From Rhodococcus sp. AW25M09 (GTDB taxonomy: Bacteria > Actinomycetota > Actinomycetes > Mycobacteriales > Mycobacteriaceae): DNA of 64,000 nt. The stretch covers positions 1 through 64,000 of the forward strand of contig NZ_CAPS01000120.1 of NCBI RefSeq assembly GCF_000333955.1, given 5' to 3'. Of the stretch, positions 52,381 through 61,109 are shown piece after piece. Each line of letters opens with the position of its first letter. The stretch's first letter is position 1. A program made the translations under genes and the position numbers. Under the pieces are notes generated by a model that saw nothing but the letters and a program-made list of their open reading frames with translations, made no database searches and had not been told where the DNA came from.

Positions 52381-53472
52381 CTAACGCGCATCGCTGCTGC
52401 TGCGACGCTCCTCGACGGCGGCAGCCAGCACGGCCAATTGTGTTGCCGTAGTGTCCCAGTCGAGGCAGGCGTCGGTGATGGACTGCCCGTACACCAGATC
52501 GTCGCGGTGGCCGAGTTCGAGATCCTGACGGCCCGCCACCAGGAAACTCTCGAGCATCAGCCCGACGATGCCGTGTTCACCGGCTGCGACCCGGGCGGCC
52601 ACGTCGGTGACGACGTCGACCTGCTTGTTGTGGTCCTTGCGACTGTTGCCGTGGCTGGCGTCGATGATCACTCGCTCCGGGAGACCCGACTTACGCAGTC
52701 GCGCAACGGTGTCGGCAACCGATTCGGCATCGTAGTTCGGTCCGTCGACGCCGCCGCGAAGGATGACGTGGCAGTCCGGGTTTCCGACGGTGCGGATGAG
52801 CGCCGCCTGACCGTCGAGATCGGTTCCGGGGAACACGTGGCTCGCCGCGGCGGCGCGGGTGCCGTCGACCGCCACCTGGATGTCGCCCTCGGTGGAATTC
52901 TTGATTCCCACCGGCATCGACAGCGCGCTGCACAGCTGGCGATGGACCTGGCTCGCCGCGGTCCGGGCACCGATCGCGCCGTAGCTGACCAGGTCCGCGA
53001 TGTACTGCGGGGTGATCGGGTCGAGGAACTCGCACCCGACCGGCAGACCGAGCGCAGAGATGTCGAGCAACAGTTGACGTCCCACCCGCAGGCCGGCGTT
53101 GATGTCGAAGCTGCCGTCGAGGTGCGGGTCGTTGATCAAGCCCTTCCAGCCGAGGGTCGTACGGGGCTTCTCGAAGTAGACGCGCATGACGATGTGCAGT
53201 CGATCGCCCAGTTCGGACGCCGTGGCCGCCAGGCGTCGGGCGTAGTCGAGGGCAGCGTCGGTGTCGTGCACCGAACACGGGCCGACGACGACGATCAGTC
53301 GATCGTCACGGCCGTCGAGAACGTCGACGACACCGGCGCGGCCCGTGCGGACGGTGGCCGAGATCGCGTCGTCCACCGCATGTTCGCGGCGCAGCACCGA
53401 CGGCGACGCCAGCGGACTGATACTGATCGTTCGCTGATCGTCGAGAGATGGGGTGTCGAGAGAGACTGTCAT
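52381..53472 (-). CDS. aroG: 3-deoxy-7-phosphoheptulonate (DAHP) synthase, class I
   Basis: 363-aa enzyme condensing phosphoenolpyruvate and erythrose 4-phosphate, the first step of aromatic amino-acid synthesis. It is the class I (AroG/AroF/AroH) type, not the class II enzyme of M. tuberculosis. Motifs are VVVGPCSVHD, MRVYFEKPRTTLGWKG, CEFLDPITPQYIADL, GIKNSTEGDIQVAVDG, VIIDASHGNSRKDHNKQ and GIVGLMLESFLVAGRQD. The leader upstream encodes an aromatic-rich peptide with alternative hairpins, pointing to attenuation. ATG at 53472 follows AGGAAC. Confidence 0.93.
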   Translation of the reverse strand: MTVSLDTPSLDDQRTISISPLASPSVLRREHAVDDAISATVRTGRAGVVDVLDGRDDRLIVVVGPCSVHDTDAALDYARRLAATASELGDRLHIVMRVYFEKPRTTLGWKGLINDPHLDGSFDINAGLRVGRQLLLDISALGLPVGCEFLDPITPQYIADLVSYGAIGARTAASQVHRQLCSALSMPVGIKNSTEGDIQVAVDGTRAAAASHVFPGTDLDGQAALIRTVGNPDCHVILRGGVDGPNYDAESVADTVARLRKSGLPERVIIDASHGNSRKDHNKQVDVVTDVAARVAAGEHGIVGLMLESFLVAGRQDLELGHRDDLVYGQSITDACLDWDTTATQLAVLAAAVEERRSSSDAR

Positions 53473-53625
53473 GAGAGGGCGTTCCTGTTCTCAGGCCGGC
53501 TCCTCATGCTCCACGCGCACTTCGAGCCGGTCTGTATCCGGCTCGTGGGGTGGGGGTCAGCGCATGGCGTCGCTGGCTGACCCACCCGGGGCCGGCCTGC
53601 TAAACCAGAAATACGTGCGCTGCAT
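53473..53625 (-). promoter_or_regulatory. Attenuator leader of aroG
   Basis: On the minus strand the order is: peptide start (53625), YFWF codons (53602-53613), segment A GCAGGCCGGC (53600-53591), peptide stop (53557), segments B CGAGCCGG (53545-53538) and C CCGGCTCG (53530-53523), and segment D GAGCCGGCCTGA (53502-53491) just before the Shine-Dalgarno AGGAAC (53486-53481). B pairs with C (8 bp), C with D (7 bp), and A with D (9 bp), so the helices exclude one another. A ribosome stalled on the aromatic codons would cover A. This is the layout of aromatic attenuation. Confidence 0.75.
53557..53625 (-). CDS. aroG leader peptide, 22 aa with Tyr-Phe-Trp-Phe
   Basis: ATG at 53625 encodes MQRTYFWFSRPAPGG followed by SASDAMR and a TGA at 53559-53557. 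Tyr, Phe, Trp and Phe stand next to each other, all three end products of the pathway begun by aroG. In a 22-residue chance peptide of this GC content such a run is very unlikely. The ribosome-binding site is weak (TCCTTTT before the ATG), which is the main doubt. Confidence 0.72.
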   Translation of the reverse strand: MQRTYFWFSRPAPGGSASDAMR

Positions 53626-53686
53626 GAAAAGGACGCTAGCAGATGCACGGGTCGCGATTGCAATCCCTGTGCGCCATCCGGGTTCA

Positions 53687-53705
53687 GGCTAGGGTTGCCT
53701 ACCTA
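53687..53705 (+). promoter_or_regulatory. Candidate IdeR/DtxR iron box
   Basis: GGCTAGGGTTGCCTACCTA resembles the iron box TTAGGTTAGSCTAACCTAA, with the core TAGG-N4-CCTA intact, and stands 27 bases before the start of a siderophore-binding protein gene. Several positions deviate, so I treat it as tentative. Confidence 0.4.
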
Positions 53706-53731
53706 TGCCCGCCCCGGCGAAAGAGAACGAA

Positions 53732-54778
53732 GTGAAACGTCTGCTCCTGGCCGCAACGATCGCCACGGTCACCGCCCTGACCATCGCCGCATGTGGCGGG
53801 CCCGCCGAGCAGACGGCCACTCCCTCCACCGGCACGGCATCGGCCACCGACGATGCAGCCGTCGACGCACCGGGGCCGACCGGCATCCCCGACGGTATGG
53901 GCTCGGGAGCCGCCGACGGGGTGTTTCCCCGCACCGTCGGACATTTCGGCGGTTCGACCGATATCGCTGCCGAACCGACAAGGATCGTTGTCATCGCCAC
54001 CGGTCAGCTCGACGCGGCCCTGACACTGGGCGTCGTACCCACCGGTGTCGCCTACGGCAGCGGTGCCGAACTGGTTCCGGACTACATCACCTTCTCGTTT
54101 CCCCAGTACGCGGATCGGATGACGCAATTCGTCGACGTCGGCAACCGGCTCGATGTCGACATCGAAGCCATCGCCGCGACAGAACCCGACCTGATCCTGG
54201 CGAACGAGACCGGCTCGGAGGACATCTACTCGACGCTCTCGACCATCGCGCCGACCGTGCTCACCGAGGGCACCGGAGTGAACTGGAAGCAGGACTTCCT
54301 CCTTCTCGCCGACGCGCTCGGTCGGACCGAGCAAGCCCAGAGCTTCCTCGACACCTTCACCACCGATGCTGCGGCACTGGGTAATTCGGTCGCAGGCAGT
54401 GGTGGCGCACCCACGGTCTCGTTCGTGCGTTTCACCGCAGATCGTGCGCGCGTGTTCGGCATCGAGTCGTTCGCCGGATACGTCGCGTGGGACGCCGAGC
54501 TGGCTCGACCGGAAAGTCAGCAGTTCGACGCAACCTCACAGGACTTCAGCGAGGAAGAGATCCAGCTGGCCAACGCCGATTGGGTGTTCGTATCGAGCCA
54601 GGACGCCGGAGCCGATTCGAGCGCGGCGTCGTACACCACCAACCCACTGTGGACCGGAATGAGCGCGGCGACCGAGAATCACATCGTGCGAGTGGACGAC
54701 GACCCGTGGTATCTCAATGCGGGTCCGACGGCAGCAACCATCGTGCTCGGCGGCCTGAAGAACGCCCTGCAGGGCTGA
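53732..54778 (+). CDS. Iron-siderophore ABC transporter substrate-binding lipoprotein
   Basis: 348-aa lipoprotein with signal peptide and lipobox (TIAAC, Cys at about residue 21), then a Thr/Ala-rich linker and a FepB/FhuD-type periplasmic-binding fold: PTRIVVIATGQLDAALTLGV, LDVDIEAIAATEPDLIL, FLLLADALGRTEQAQ. It binds ferric siderophore outside the membrane for an ABC importer; no permease or ATPase gene is nearby, so it must work with components encoded elsewhere. GTG at 53732 is chosen because VKRLLLAATIATV begins a proper signal peptide. Confidence 0.86.
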   Translation: MKRLLLAATIATVTALTIAACGGPAEQTATPSTGTASATDDAAVDAPGPTGIPDGMGSGAADGVFPRTVGHFGGSTDIAAEPTRIVVIATGQLDAALTLGVVPTGVAYGSGAELVPDYITFSFPQYADRMTQFVDVGNRLDVDIEAIAATEPDLILANETGSEDIYSTLSTIAPTVLTEGTGVNWKQDFLLLADALGRTEQAQSFLDTFTTDAAALGNSVAGSGGAPTVSFVRFTADRARVFGIESFAGYVAWDAELARPESQQFDATSQDFSEEEIQLANADWVFVSSQDAGADSSAASYTTNPLWTGMSAATENHIVRVDDDPWYLNAGPTAATIVLGGLKNALQG

Positions 54779-54780
54779 CC

Positions 54781-54828
54781 CCATGTGAGCGGGATTTCGT
54801 AGCAGGCTACGAAGTTCCACGCACATGG
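54781..54828. repeat. Long imperfect palindrome after the siderophore-binding gene
   Basis: CCATGTG pairs with CACATGG at the outside and TTCGTAG with CTACGAA at the inside, around loop CAGG; the middle pairs imperfectly with G-U and two mismatched positions. It begins two bases after the stop codon, before the ohrR gene. It could act as a terminator but has no U tract; its size and form also suit a dispersed REP-like palindrome. Confidence 0.6.
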
Positions 54829-54837
54829 CCGAGGTAG

Positions 54838-54849
54838 GTTGCGCACAAC
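54838..54849 (+). promoter_or_regulatory. Inverted repeat before ohrR, possible OhrR operator
   Basis: GTTG-CGCA-CAAC stands 26 bases before the ohrR start. OhrR proteins bind short inverted repeats in their own promoter; the classical TACAATT-type site is not matched, so this is only a candidate. Confidence 0.3.
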
Positions 54850-54874
54850 TTAACCGTGCACTACTGTTCATCGG

Positions 54875-55333
54875 GTGAACAACGAACTCGCACTCGACCG
54901 TCAGGTGTGCTTCGCGCTGTACTCCGCTTCGCGGGCTACCACCGCGGTGTATCGCCCGATGCTCGACAAGCTCGGTGTCACCTACCCGCAATACCTCGTG
55001 TTGCTGGTGCTGTGGGAGCAGGACGGGCGCGGCGTCAAGGACATCTGCGCCGAGCTCGATCTCGATACCGGCACTCTCTCGCCGATGCTCAAGCGACTCG
55101 AAGGCCTCGGATTCATCGAGCGTCGACGCCTGAGCACCGACGAACGCCGCGTCGAAATCCACCTCACCGAGACCGGAAGCGCTCTGCGCTCGAGCGCACT
55201 GGACATCCCGCGCAAGCTGGCCGAAAAGACCGGCATGGGAGTCGACGAGCTGGTCGAACTCAAAAAGGCGCTCGACGCATTGACGAGCGCTTTGCATCAC
55301 ACCGATTCGAGCAGGACCGAAGGAGCATCATGA
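54875..55333 (+). CDS. ohrR: OhrR, organic-hydroperoxide-sensing MarR repressor
   Basis: 152-aa MarR-family regulator starting VNNELALDRQVCFALYSASR; C12 is in the position of the peroxide-sensing cysteine of OhrR (LxxQxCFALY). The winged helix includes DICAELDLDTGTLSPMLKRLEGLGF and RRLSTDERRVEIHLTETG. When the Cys is oxidised by organic peroxides the protein leaves DNA and ohr is expressed. Its stop overlaps the ohr start as ATGA. GTG start. Confidence 0.92.
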   Translation: MNNELALDRQVCFALYSASRATTAVYRPMLDKLGVTYPQYLVLLVLWEQDGRGVKDICAELDLDTGTLSPMLKRLEGLGFIERRRLSTDERRVEIHLTETGSALRSSALDIPRKLAEKTGMGVDELVELKKALDALTSALHHTDSSRTEGAS

Positions 55334-55755
55334 AGACCCTCTACACCGCCGAAGCTCTCGCCACCGGCGAGGGCCGCAACGGCCACACCCGCACTTCCGA
55401 TGGACGTGTCGATCTGGACCTCGCCATCCCGGAGGCCATGGGCGGCAGCGGCAACGGCTCCAACCCCGAGCAGCTCTTCGCCGCCGGGTACGCCGCATGC
55501 TTCCATTCCGCACTGCAGATGGTGGCGCGTCAGGACAAGGCCGACGTCACCGATTCGGCCGTCGGTGCTCGCGTCGCCATCGGCCCCAACGACGCAGGCG
55601 GATTCGAGCTCGCGGTCACCCTCGAGGTGACGTTGCCCCATCTCGACCGCGCGGACGCCCAGGCCCTGGCCGACAAGGCCCACCAGGTCTGCCCTTACTC
55701 CAACGCCACCCGCGGCAACATCGACGTCACTGTCACAGTCACCGAAGACGAGTAA
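55330..55755 (+). CDS. ohr: Organic hydroperoxide resistance protein Ohr
   Basis: 141-aa Ohr/OsmC thiol peroxidase that reduces organic hydroperoxides with lipoyl thiols. The two catalytic cysteines are in AAGYAACFHSALQ and AHQVCPYSNATRGN; the conserved Arg/Glu of the active site lie in the N-terminal region (GRNGHTRTSDG, NPEQLFAAGYAAC). Coupled to ohrR by ATGA, the usual arrangement. Confidence 0.94.
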   Translation: MKTLYTAEALATGEGRNGHTRTSDGRVDLDLAIPEAMGGSGNGSNPEQLFAAGYAACFHSALQMVARQDKADVTDSAVGARVAIGPNDAGGFELAVTLEVTLPHLDRADAQALADKAHQVCPYSNATRGNIDVTVTVTEDE

Positions 55756-55781
55756 GAGCGATGACATCGAAGGGAAAGACC

Positions 55782-56777
<996 letters not shown>

Positions 56778-56807
56778 ATCGGACCCGAACGGTTCCACCG
56801 CAGTCCA

Positions 56808-56840
56808 CACCCCGGTCGGGCATTCCGACCGGGGTGTTTC
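56808..56840 (+). terminator. Intrinsic terminator of the ohrR-ohr-oxidoreductase group
   Basis: CACCCCGGTCGG (56808-56819) and CCGACCGGGGTG (56825-56836) form a perfect 12-bp stem on loop GCATT, followed by TTT. Confidence 0.85.
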
Positions 56841-56866
56841 CATGCCCGAACGATTAGAGTCGGACG

Positions 56867-57796
56867 ATGCCCGCCGCTCCCCTGCCGTTGCGCGACGGCC
56901 TCGACCCCACTCGGGTGCGGATGCCCGACGTCGCAACCGGGACCACGGTACTCAAGTACCTGTGCACCCGCTTCCCGGCGGACGCGGCCAGGCTGAGGGA
57001 GAAGGTGGCCGGCGGCGAGATCGTCGACGCGGCAGGGGCACCCATCGATTCGGCGACGATCGCACGTCCGCGAGCGGACATCTATCTCTACCGCGATCCA
57101 CCGGTGGAGCCGACGGTGCCGTTCTCCCTCGACGTCCTCCATCGCGACGAAGACCTACTCGTCGTCGACAAGCCACACTTTCTGGCGACCACTCCACGCG
57201 GCGCATACGTCGCACGATCAGCGCTGGTTCTGCTCCGGCGACGGTTCGACCTGCCCGAGCTGAGTCCGGCGCACCGGCTCGACCGGCTCACCGCAGGCGT
57301 GCTCGTGTTCACAGTCAGGCGGCAGGCGCGCCGGCCGTACCAGGAACTGTTCGCCCAACGCGCGATCGTCAAGCAGTACGAGGCGATCGCACCGCTGGCG
57401 CAGGATCTCGACTTTCCGTTGACGGTACGCAGTCGAATCATCAAGGAGCGAGGCGTTCTTCAGGCCCGTGAGGTACCAGGTGAGCCCAACGCCGAGACGC
57501 TCGTCGAACTGGTCGACACCCTCGGCGCGTACGGCCGATATCGGTTGCGTCCGCGCACCGGCAAGACGCATCAGCTTCGGGTGCACCTGTGCTCGTTGGG
57601 GGTTCCGATCGTCGGGGACAACCTGTATCCGTCGTTCCGCGAGGTCGCCGACGACGACTACTCCGACCCGCTCCTCCTGCTGGCACGCTCGATCGAATTC
57701 GTCGATCCCCTCAGCGGCCTGCTTCGACGGTTCCAGAGCAACCGAAGTCTCGATGCACCGCTGCCGAACAGCGGGGCAGACACTTCCCTATCTTGA
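56867..57796 (+). CDS. RluA-family pseudouridine synthase
   Basis: 309-aa RNA pseudouridine synthase. The catalytic Asp is in the signature AHRLDRLTAGVLVFTV (RluA motif HRLDxxTSG). Flanking motifs LLVVDKPHFLATTP and GKTHQLRVHLCSLGVPIVGD fit the RluA/RluC/RluD fold. An N-terminal S4-like part (VLKYLCTRFPADAARLREKV) may bind RNA. The target uridine in rRNA or tRNA cannot be assigned. ATG at 56867. Confidence 0.9.
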   Translation: MPAAPLPLRDGLDPTRVRMPDVATGTTVLKYLCTRFPADAARLREKVAGGEIVDAAGAPIDSATIARPRADIYLYRDPPVEPTVPFSLDVLHRDEDLLVVDKPHFLATTPRGAYVARSALVLLRRRFDLPELSPAHRLDRLTAGVLVFTVRRQARRPYQELFAQRAIVKQYEAIAPLAQDLDFPLTVRSRIIKERGVLQAREVPGEPNAETLVELVDTLGAYGRYRLRPRTGKTHQLRVHLCSLGVPIVGDNLYPSFREVADDDYSDPLLLLARSIEFVDPLSGLLRRFQSNRSLDAPLPNSGADTSLS

Positions 57797-57827
57797 CAAA
57801 TCCGATTGCTGAAACTGCAATAGAAAC

Positions 57828-58412
57828 ATGATGGAATCGACACCGAGCCTGGACGAGGTGATCGCCGGCCTCGGCCCTCGCCTCCGGCTTATCAGGATGC
57901 AGAAGAACACCACCCTGGCCTCGCTGTCCGAGACCACGGGAATCTCGATCAGCACACTGTCGCGGCTCGAATCGGGTGACCGCAAACCGAGCCTCGAGCT
58001 CCTGTGGCCGATCGCGCGCGCTCACCAGATGGCGCTCGACGATCTGGTCACCGCCCCACCTGTTGCCGACCCTCGGGTGCGGACGACGGCCACTGTTCGC
58101 GAGAACGTGACGATACTTCCTCTGACCCTGCGTCCGGGCGGCCTCCAGGCCTACAAGCTTCTGGTCCGCCCCGAGGACTCGGAGCCTCGCCCCAGAGTGC
58201 ACGAAGGTTACGAGTGGCTCTACGTCCTCGACGGCACCCTGCGACTGATCCTGGGTGAGCACGACCTGACCATGAAGCCCGGTGAGGCGGCCGAATTCGA
58301 TACACGGGTGCCCCATTGGTTCGGTGCCGTCGGACAGCGTCCGGTCGAGGTTCTGAGCCTGTTCGGGCCTCAAGGCGAGCGGATGCACGTACGGGCGAAA
58401 CCGACGATATGA
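57828..58412 (+). CDS. XRE-family regulator with cupin domain
   Basis: 194-aa protein: N-terminal helix-turn-helix (residues about 15-70; LASLSETTGISISTLSRLES) and C-terminal cupin_2 barrel (about 115-185; PRVHEGYEWLYVLDGTLRLI, MKPGEAAEFDTRVPHWFG) with the His/Glu/His set for a metal. This architecture (PuuR-like) usually senses a small metabolite. Two ATGs adjoin at the start. It precedes the ANTAR gene on the same strand. Confidence 0.87.
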   Translation: MMESTPSLDEVIAGLGPRLRLIRMQKNTTLASLSETTGISISTLSRLESGDRKPSLELLWPIARAHQMALDDLVTAPPVADPRVRTTATVRENVTILPLTLRPGGLQAYKLLVRPEDSEPRPRVHEGYEWLYVLDGTLRLILGEHDLTMKPGEAAEFDTRVPHWFGAVGQRPVEVLSLFGPQGERMHVRAKPTI

Positions 58413-58503
58413 AATGTCAGGTCCGTATGAGACAGTGAAGCCCGCGCGACGCCGGAATTCGCTCCGGCCGATCCGTACCAACCACACCCTCCCGAGGAAC
58501 AAG

Positions 58504-58803
58504 ATGCCCGACAGACTGCCCGATTCACCTGCATCTCGCACCGACGTGGACATCGCGACCGGAGTGCTCATCGGCATCCGCGGCGGATCCGTCGCGGACG
58601 CCATCGAAGAGCTCTTCACCACCGCCAGGAATCACCGCGTCAGCCTGTTCGAGCTCTCCCGCACCCTCATCACCGTGGCGGAGGGCCGCGACATCGAGCG
58701 GTCTTCGACCTCCGATGCGGTCTACGCAGTGTGGGGCTCGGCGCTCGGCCGACGCGGCGCCGCGGCACCGTTGGGCTCGATCACCGATATCGCGACGGTC
58801 TGA
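58504..58803 (+). CDS. ANTAR-domain protein
   Basis: 99-aa protein consisting almost only of an ANTAR-type three-helix RNA-binding domain: VDIATGVLIGIRGGSVADAI is the typical first helix, followed by VSLFELSRTLITVAEG. ANTAR domains bind paired hexaloop hairpins in nascent RNA to prevent termination. No sensor domain is attached here. ATG at 58504 follows GAGGAACA. Confidence 0.75.
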   Translation: MPDRLPDSPASRTDVDIATGVLIGIRGGSVADAIEELFTTARNHRVSLFELSRTLITVAEGRDIERSSTSDAVYAVWGSALGRRGAAAPLGSITDIATV

Positions 58804-58814
58804 TCGAGAAAGAT

Positions 58815-59117
58815 CTAGTCGCGTACGGCCGGGTCGGTGCGTAGCTCGGGAAACCGGGCTGTCATCGCATCGATGTGTCGGTACATCTCGTAGAGCTCGG
58901 TCCGGAGAGTCGACGCCTCGGACTCGAGTGCTCGGGCACGGGATTCGGCGCGGTCGGCGCGCGCTCGAAATGCCTTGGACTGCGCAATCTCGATGGCCGT
59001 CGAGCACGTCTCGATATGCTCGGCCAGCCCTCTGGCGAACACTCTCGCCTGTTCGAGGTTGACGGCATAGTTGTCGTCCCTCGGCGCCGGTGACGGCCTG
59101 CCGTTCGCTGTGCCCAT
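58815..59117 (-). CDS. Small coiled-coil hypothetical protein, 100 aa
   Basis: No family recognised. Residues 20-75 are predicted to form a continuous amphipathic helix with heptad-like Leu/Ala spacing (ARADRAESRARALESEA). It has no membrane segment. Convergent with the ANTAR gene, eleven bases apart. The ATG at 59117 lies in a normal context. Confidence 0.6.
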   Translation of the reverse strand: MGTANGRPSPAPRDDNYAVNLEQARVFARGLAEHIETCSTAIEIAQSKAFRARADRAESRARALESEASTLRTELYEMYRHIDAMTARFPELRTDPAVRD

Positions 59118-59201
59118 GAAGAGAAGCCGTCCTCGGTCGTCGGCCAGAATTTCTTCAGCGACTCTACGCCCGGTGCCGAGCTGTTCGTTCCCGAACCGGC
59201 A

Positions 59202-59777
59202 TCAGCCGAAGACGAGGGCCAGGACGACCGACGCCGATGTCGCAGCGATGGCGAGGACGATCGTCGCCGCGATCGCGCGCTGCCGTACCGAGCGATAGCT
59301 CGAACCGCCGCGGGAACCGTCGAGGTCGTCGTCGTCCCAATCGACACCGGAGTCGTAGAAGTCGTCGGAATTCAGTCCGTCCTCGTCGAAGTACACGACG
59401 TCACGCGGGGGCATCCAGTGCTGCCCATTGGCCTCGACAGCGGCTTCGAGACGCTCGAGCCGGTTCCGAGCACGGGCGGGATACCAGTCGGAGGGGGCAT
59501 GGATCGGCAGTGCTCGCGCCAGTGCCAACGGTGACCGGCACTGCTTTTCCAAGGCAGCGAACGCAGCGGAGGCCGTCGGATCGTCGTCGGACTTGTCGGT
59601 GAGGAACCACGCTGCACCGGCCGCCGGCCGATCGCCGAGCACCAGATAGGTGTACGCGAGCAATTCGAGGATGCCGGGCGAGGCCGGATTGCGAACGAGG
59701 GCGGAGATGAGCCGATCTCGAGCAGCGATGCTGTCCCCACGCGCCAGATCCTCTTGCGCTCGATCGATCACGTCCAC
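59202..59777 (-). CDS. DUF6584-like TPR-type protein with C-terminal membrane anchor
   Basis: 191-aa protein. Residues 1-75 form tetratricopeptide-like helices (VDVIDRAQEDLARGDSIAAR, ILELLAYTYLVLGDRPAAGA) as in DUF6584. The C-terminus is acidic (DDFYDSGVDWDDDDLDG) then hydrophobic (AATIVLAIAATSASVVLALV), a tail anchor. GTG at 59777 matches the family start. Function unknown. Confidence 0.72.
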   Translation of the reverse strand: MDVIDRAQEDLARGDSIAARDRLISALVRNPASPGILELLAYTYLVLGDRPAAGAAWFLTDKSDDDPTASAAFAALEKQCRSPLALARALPIHAPSDWYPARARNRLERLEAAVEANGQHWMPPRDVVYFDEDGLNSDDFYDSGVDWDDDDLDGSRGGSSYRSVRQRAIAATIVLAIAATSASVVLALVFG

Positions 59778-59833
59778 GCGTCGACCATAGCGCTCGGCGA
59801 GCGCTTCGTCACCGGACCCGACATGGGCTGACA

Positions 59834-59877
59834 ACGACGAAGGCCCCTGCCGAACAATCGGCAGGGGCCTTCGTCGT
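59834..59877 (-). terminator. Terminator of the tRNA cluster
   Basis: A perfect 20-bp stem (59834-59853 with 59858-59877) closes on loop ACAA, with GCCCCTGCCGA/TCGGCAGGGGC at its core. It lies just beyond the last of three minus-strand tRNA genes. Confidence 0.85.
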
Positions 59878-59917
59878 GCATTTCGATCCAAAATCCGTAC
59901 TCGAGCAAAGCAATGGT

Positions 59918-59991
59918 GGCCAGAGTCGGGATCGAACCGACGACCTTCCGCTTTTCAGGCGGACGCTCGTACCAACTGAGCTACCTGGCCG
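59918..59991 (-). tRNA. tRNA-Phe (GAA)
   Basis: Cloverleaf reads GGCCAGG acceptor, GCTC/GAGC D-stem, TCCGC-CTGAAAA-GCGGA anticodon arm (anticodon GAA), GTCGG-TTCGATC-CCGAC T-arm and TCTGGCC acceptor, discriminator A. CCA is encoded at 59917-59915. Confidence 0.96.
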
Positions 59992-60046
59992 GGCGGCACC
60001 GGTACTACAATGCCATCGCAATGTCGGTGATTTCTCACCGATGTTG

Positions 60047-60120
60047 CGACCCTGACGGGACTCGAACCCGCGACCTCCGCCGTGACAGGGCGGCGCGCTA
60101 ACCAACTGCGCCACAGGGCC
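60047..60120 (-). tRNA. tRNA-Asp (GTC)
   Basis: GGCCCTG acceptor, GCGC D-stem, CCGCC-CTGTCAC-GGCGG anticodon arm (anticodon GTC), GCGGG-TTCGAGT-CCCGT T-arm, CAGGGTC acceptor and discriminator G. No encoded CCA. Confidence 0.96.
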
Positions 60121-60244
60121 TTGCTGTTGTTGCCGCGCTATTTCTAGCGCAGTAACTCTCCGAACTGCAAATCCGTATCTCACGAGAAGCGAGACGCGGA
60201 CTGCTCTACTGCCGATCGGGTTGTCAAACCGATCTTTTCCTACG

Positions 60245-60317
60245 TACCCCCTACGGGATTCGAACCCGCGCTACCGCCTTGAAAGGGCGGCGTCCTAGGC
60301 CGCTAGACGAAGGGGGC
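60245..60317 (-). tRNA. tRNA-Glu (TTC)
   Basis: GCCCCCT acceptor, GTCT D-stem, CCGCC-CTTTCAA-GGCGG anticodon arm (anticodon TTC), GCGGG-TTCGAAT-CCCGT T-arm, AGGGGGT acceptor with a G-U closing pair, discriminator A. No encoded CCA. First gene of the Glu-Asp-Phe cluster. Confidence 0.96.
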
Positions 60318-60396
60318 CCGCCGAACTGCTTCGACGTTACCCTCAACGGCGTTCCGTTGGGAGCTGGGATAGCTTAGGACACTTTCGCAGCAAATC

Positions 60397-61065
60397 TCAA
60401 ACCGGCAGGTCAGAGACGGTTTTCGCGTAGTTCTCACCGAACTGGTCCCACCCGTGCGCCTTGAACTCGGCGAGCCAACGGTCCGACGCCATGGCCAACA
60501 GAACCACCTCTACGGACTCCTCGAACCGCTCGCGCAGGTCTGCGTTGTCGGCGACCAGATCCGACATGTAGCGCTGACCCGCCATCGACGCCGCGAGCAC
60601 TCGTACGAACTTGGCTGCGTCGAACTCCGACTTGAGGTCCCCCATTGCCAGGGCGCGCTCGGCCTGTTGGTGACCTTGGGCCCCCCATACGCGACCGCCG
60701 CCCGAGTGAACCTCCGCATAGAACTCGGGCTCGACTATCAGCCGGAATTCGGCGCGCACGATCACGTCGTTCTGAAAGTTCTGCGCAATGTCGTCCACGA
60801 TCCCTCGGATGACATAGAAAGGATGCGCAGTGGTGTCGGCCCATTTCTCCATGATGGCGACATACCGGTCCAAACCAGCACTGAGAACCGCTCGGGCCAG
60901 ATCTTCCTTCGATTGGAAATGGAAATACATCGCACCTTTGGTGGCGTTCGAGCCCTCCAAGATGGTGTTGACGGACGCCGCCGCGTATCCACGCTTGGCG
61001 AACTCCGCCGCCGCCGCCTCGACGATGGCCGCCCGGGTCCGCCGTGCTCGCTCTTGTTGTGCCAT
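60397..61065 (-). CDS. TetR-family regulator, gamma-butyrolactone-receptor-like
   Basis: 222-aa regulator. The N-terminal TetR helix-turn-helix reads RTRAAIVEAAAAEFAKRGYAA and SNATKGAMYFHFQSKEDLA. The combination GAMYFHFQSKEDLARAV and the general form of the ligand domain, including RAEFRLIVEPEF, recall the ArpA/ScbR autoregulator receptors of Streptomyces and GblR of Rhodococcus. No AfsA-type butyrolactone synthase or pathway gene is nearby. The upstream dyad at 61110-61128 may be its operator. Confidence 0.75.
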   Translation of the reverse strand: MAQQERARRTRAAIVEAAAAEFAKRGYAAASVNTILEGSNATKGAMYFHFQSKEDLARAVLSAGLDRYVAIMEKWADTTAHPFYVIRGIVDDIAQNFQNDVIVRAEFRLIVEPEFYAEVHSGGGRVWGAQGHQQAERALAMGDLKSEFDAAKFVRVLAASMAGQRYMSDLVADNADLRERFEESVEVVLLAMASDRWLAEFKAHGWDQFGENYAKTVSDLPV

Positions 61066-61109
61066 TTACTCCGTGCCTCCGAGCCCAAGCGCCCTGCATA
61101 TCCACAGGT

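Noticed and set aside
59918-60317. tRNA cluster as a genomic-island insertion site
   Set aside because: No integrase, direct repeat of a tRNA end or change of gene type is seen beside the tRNAs.
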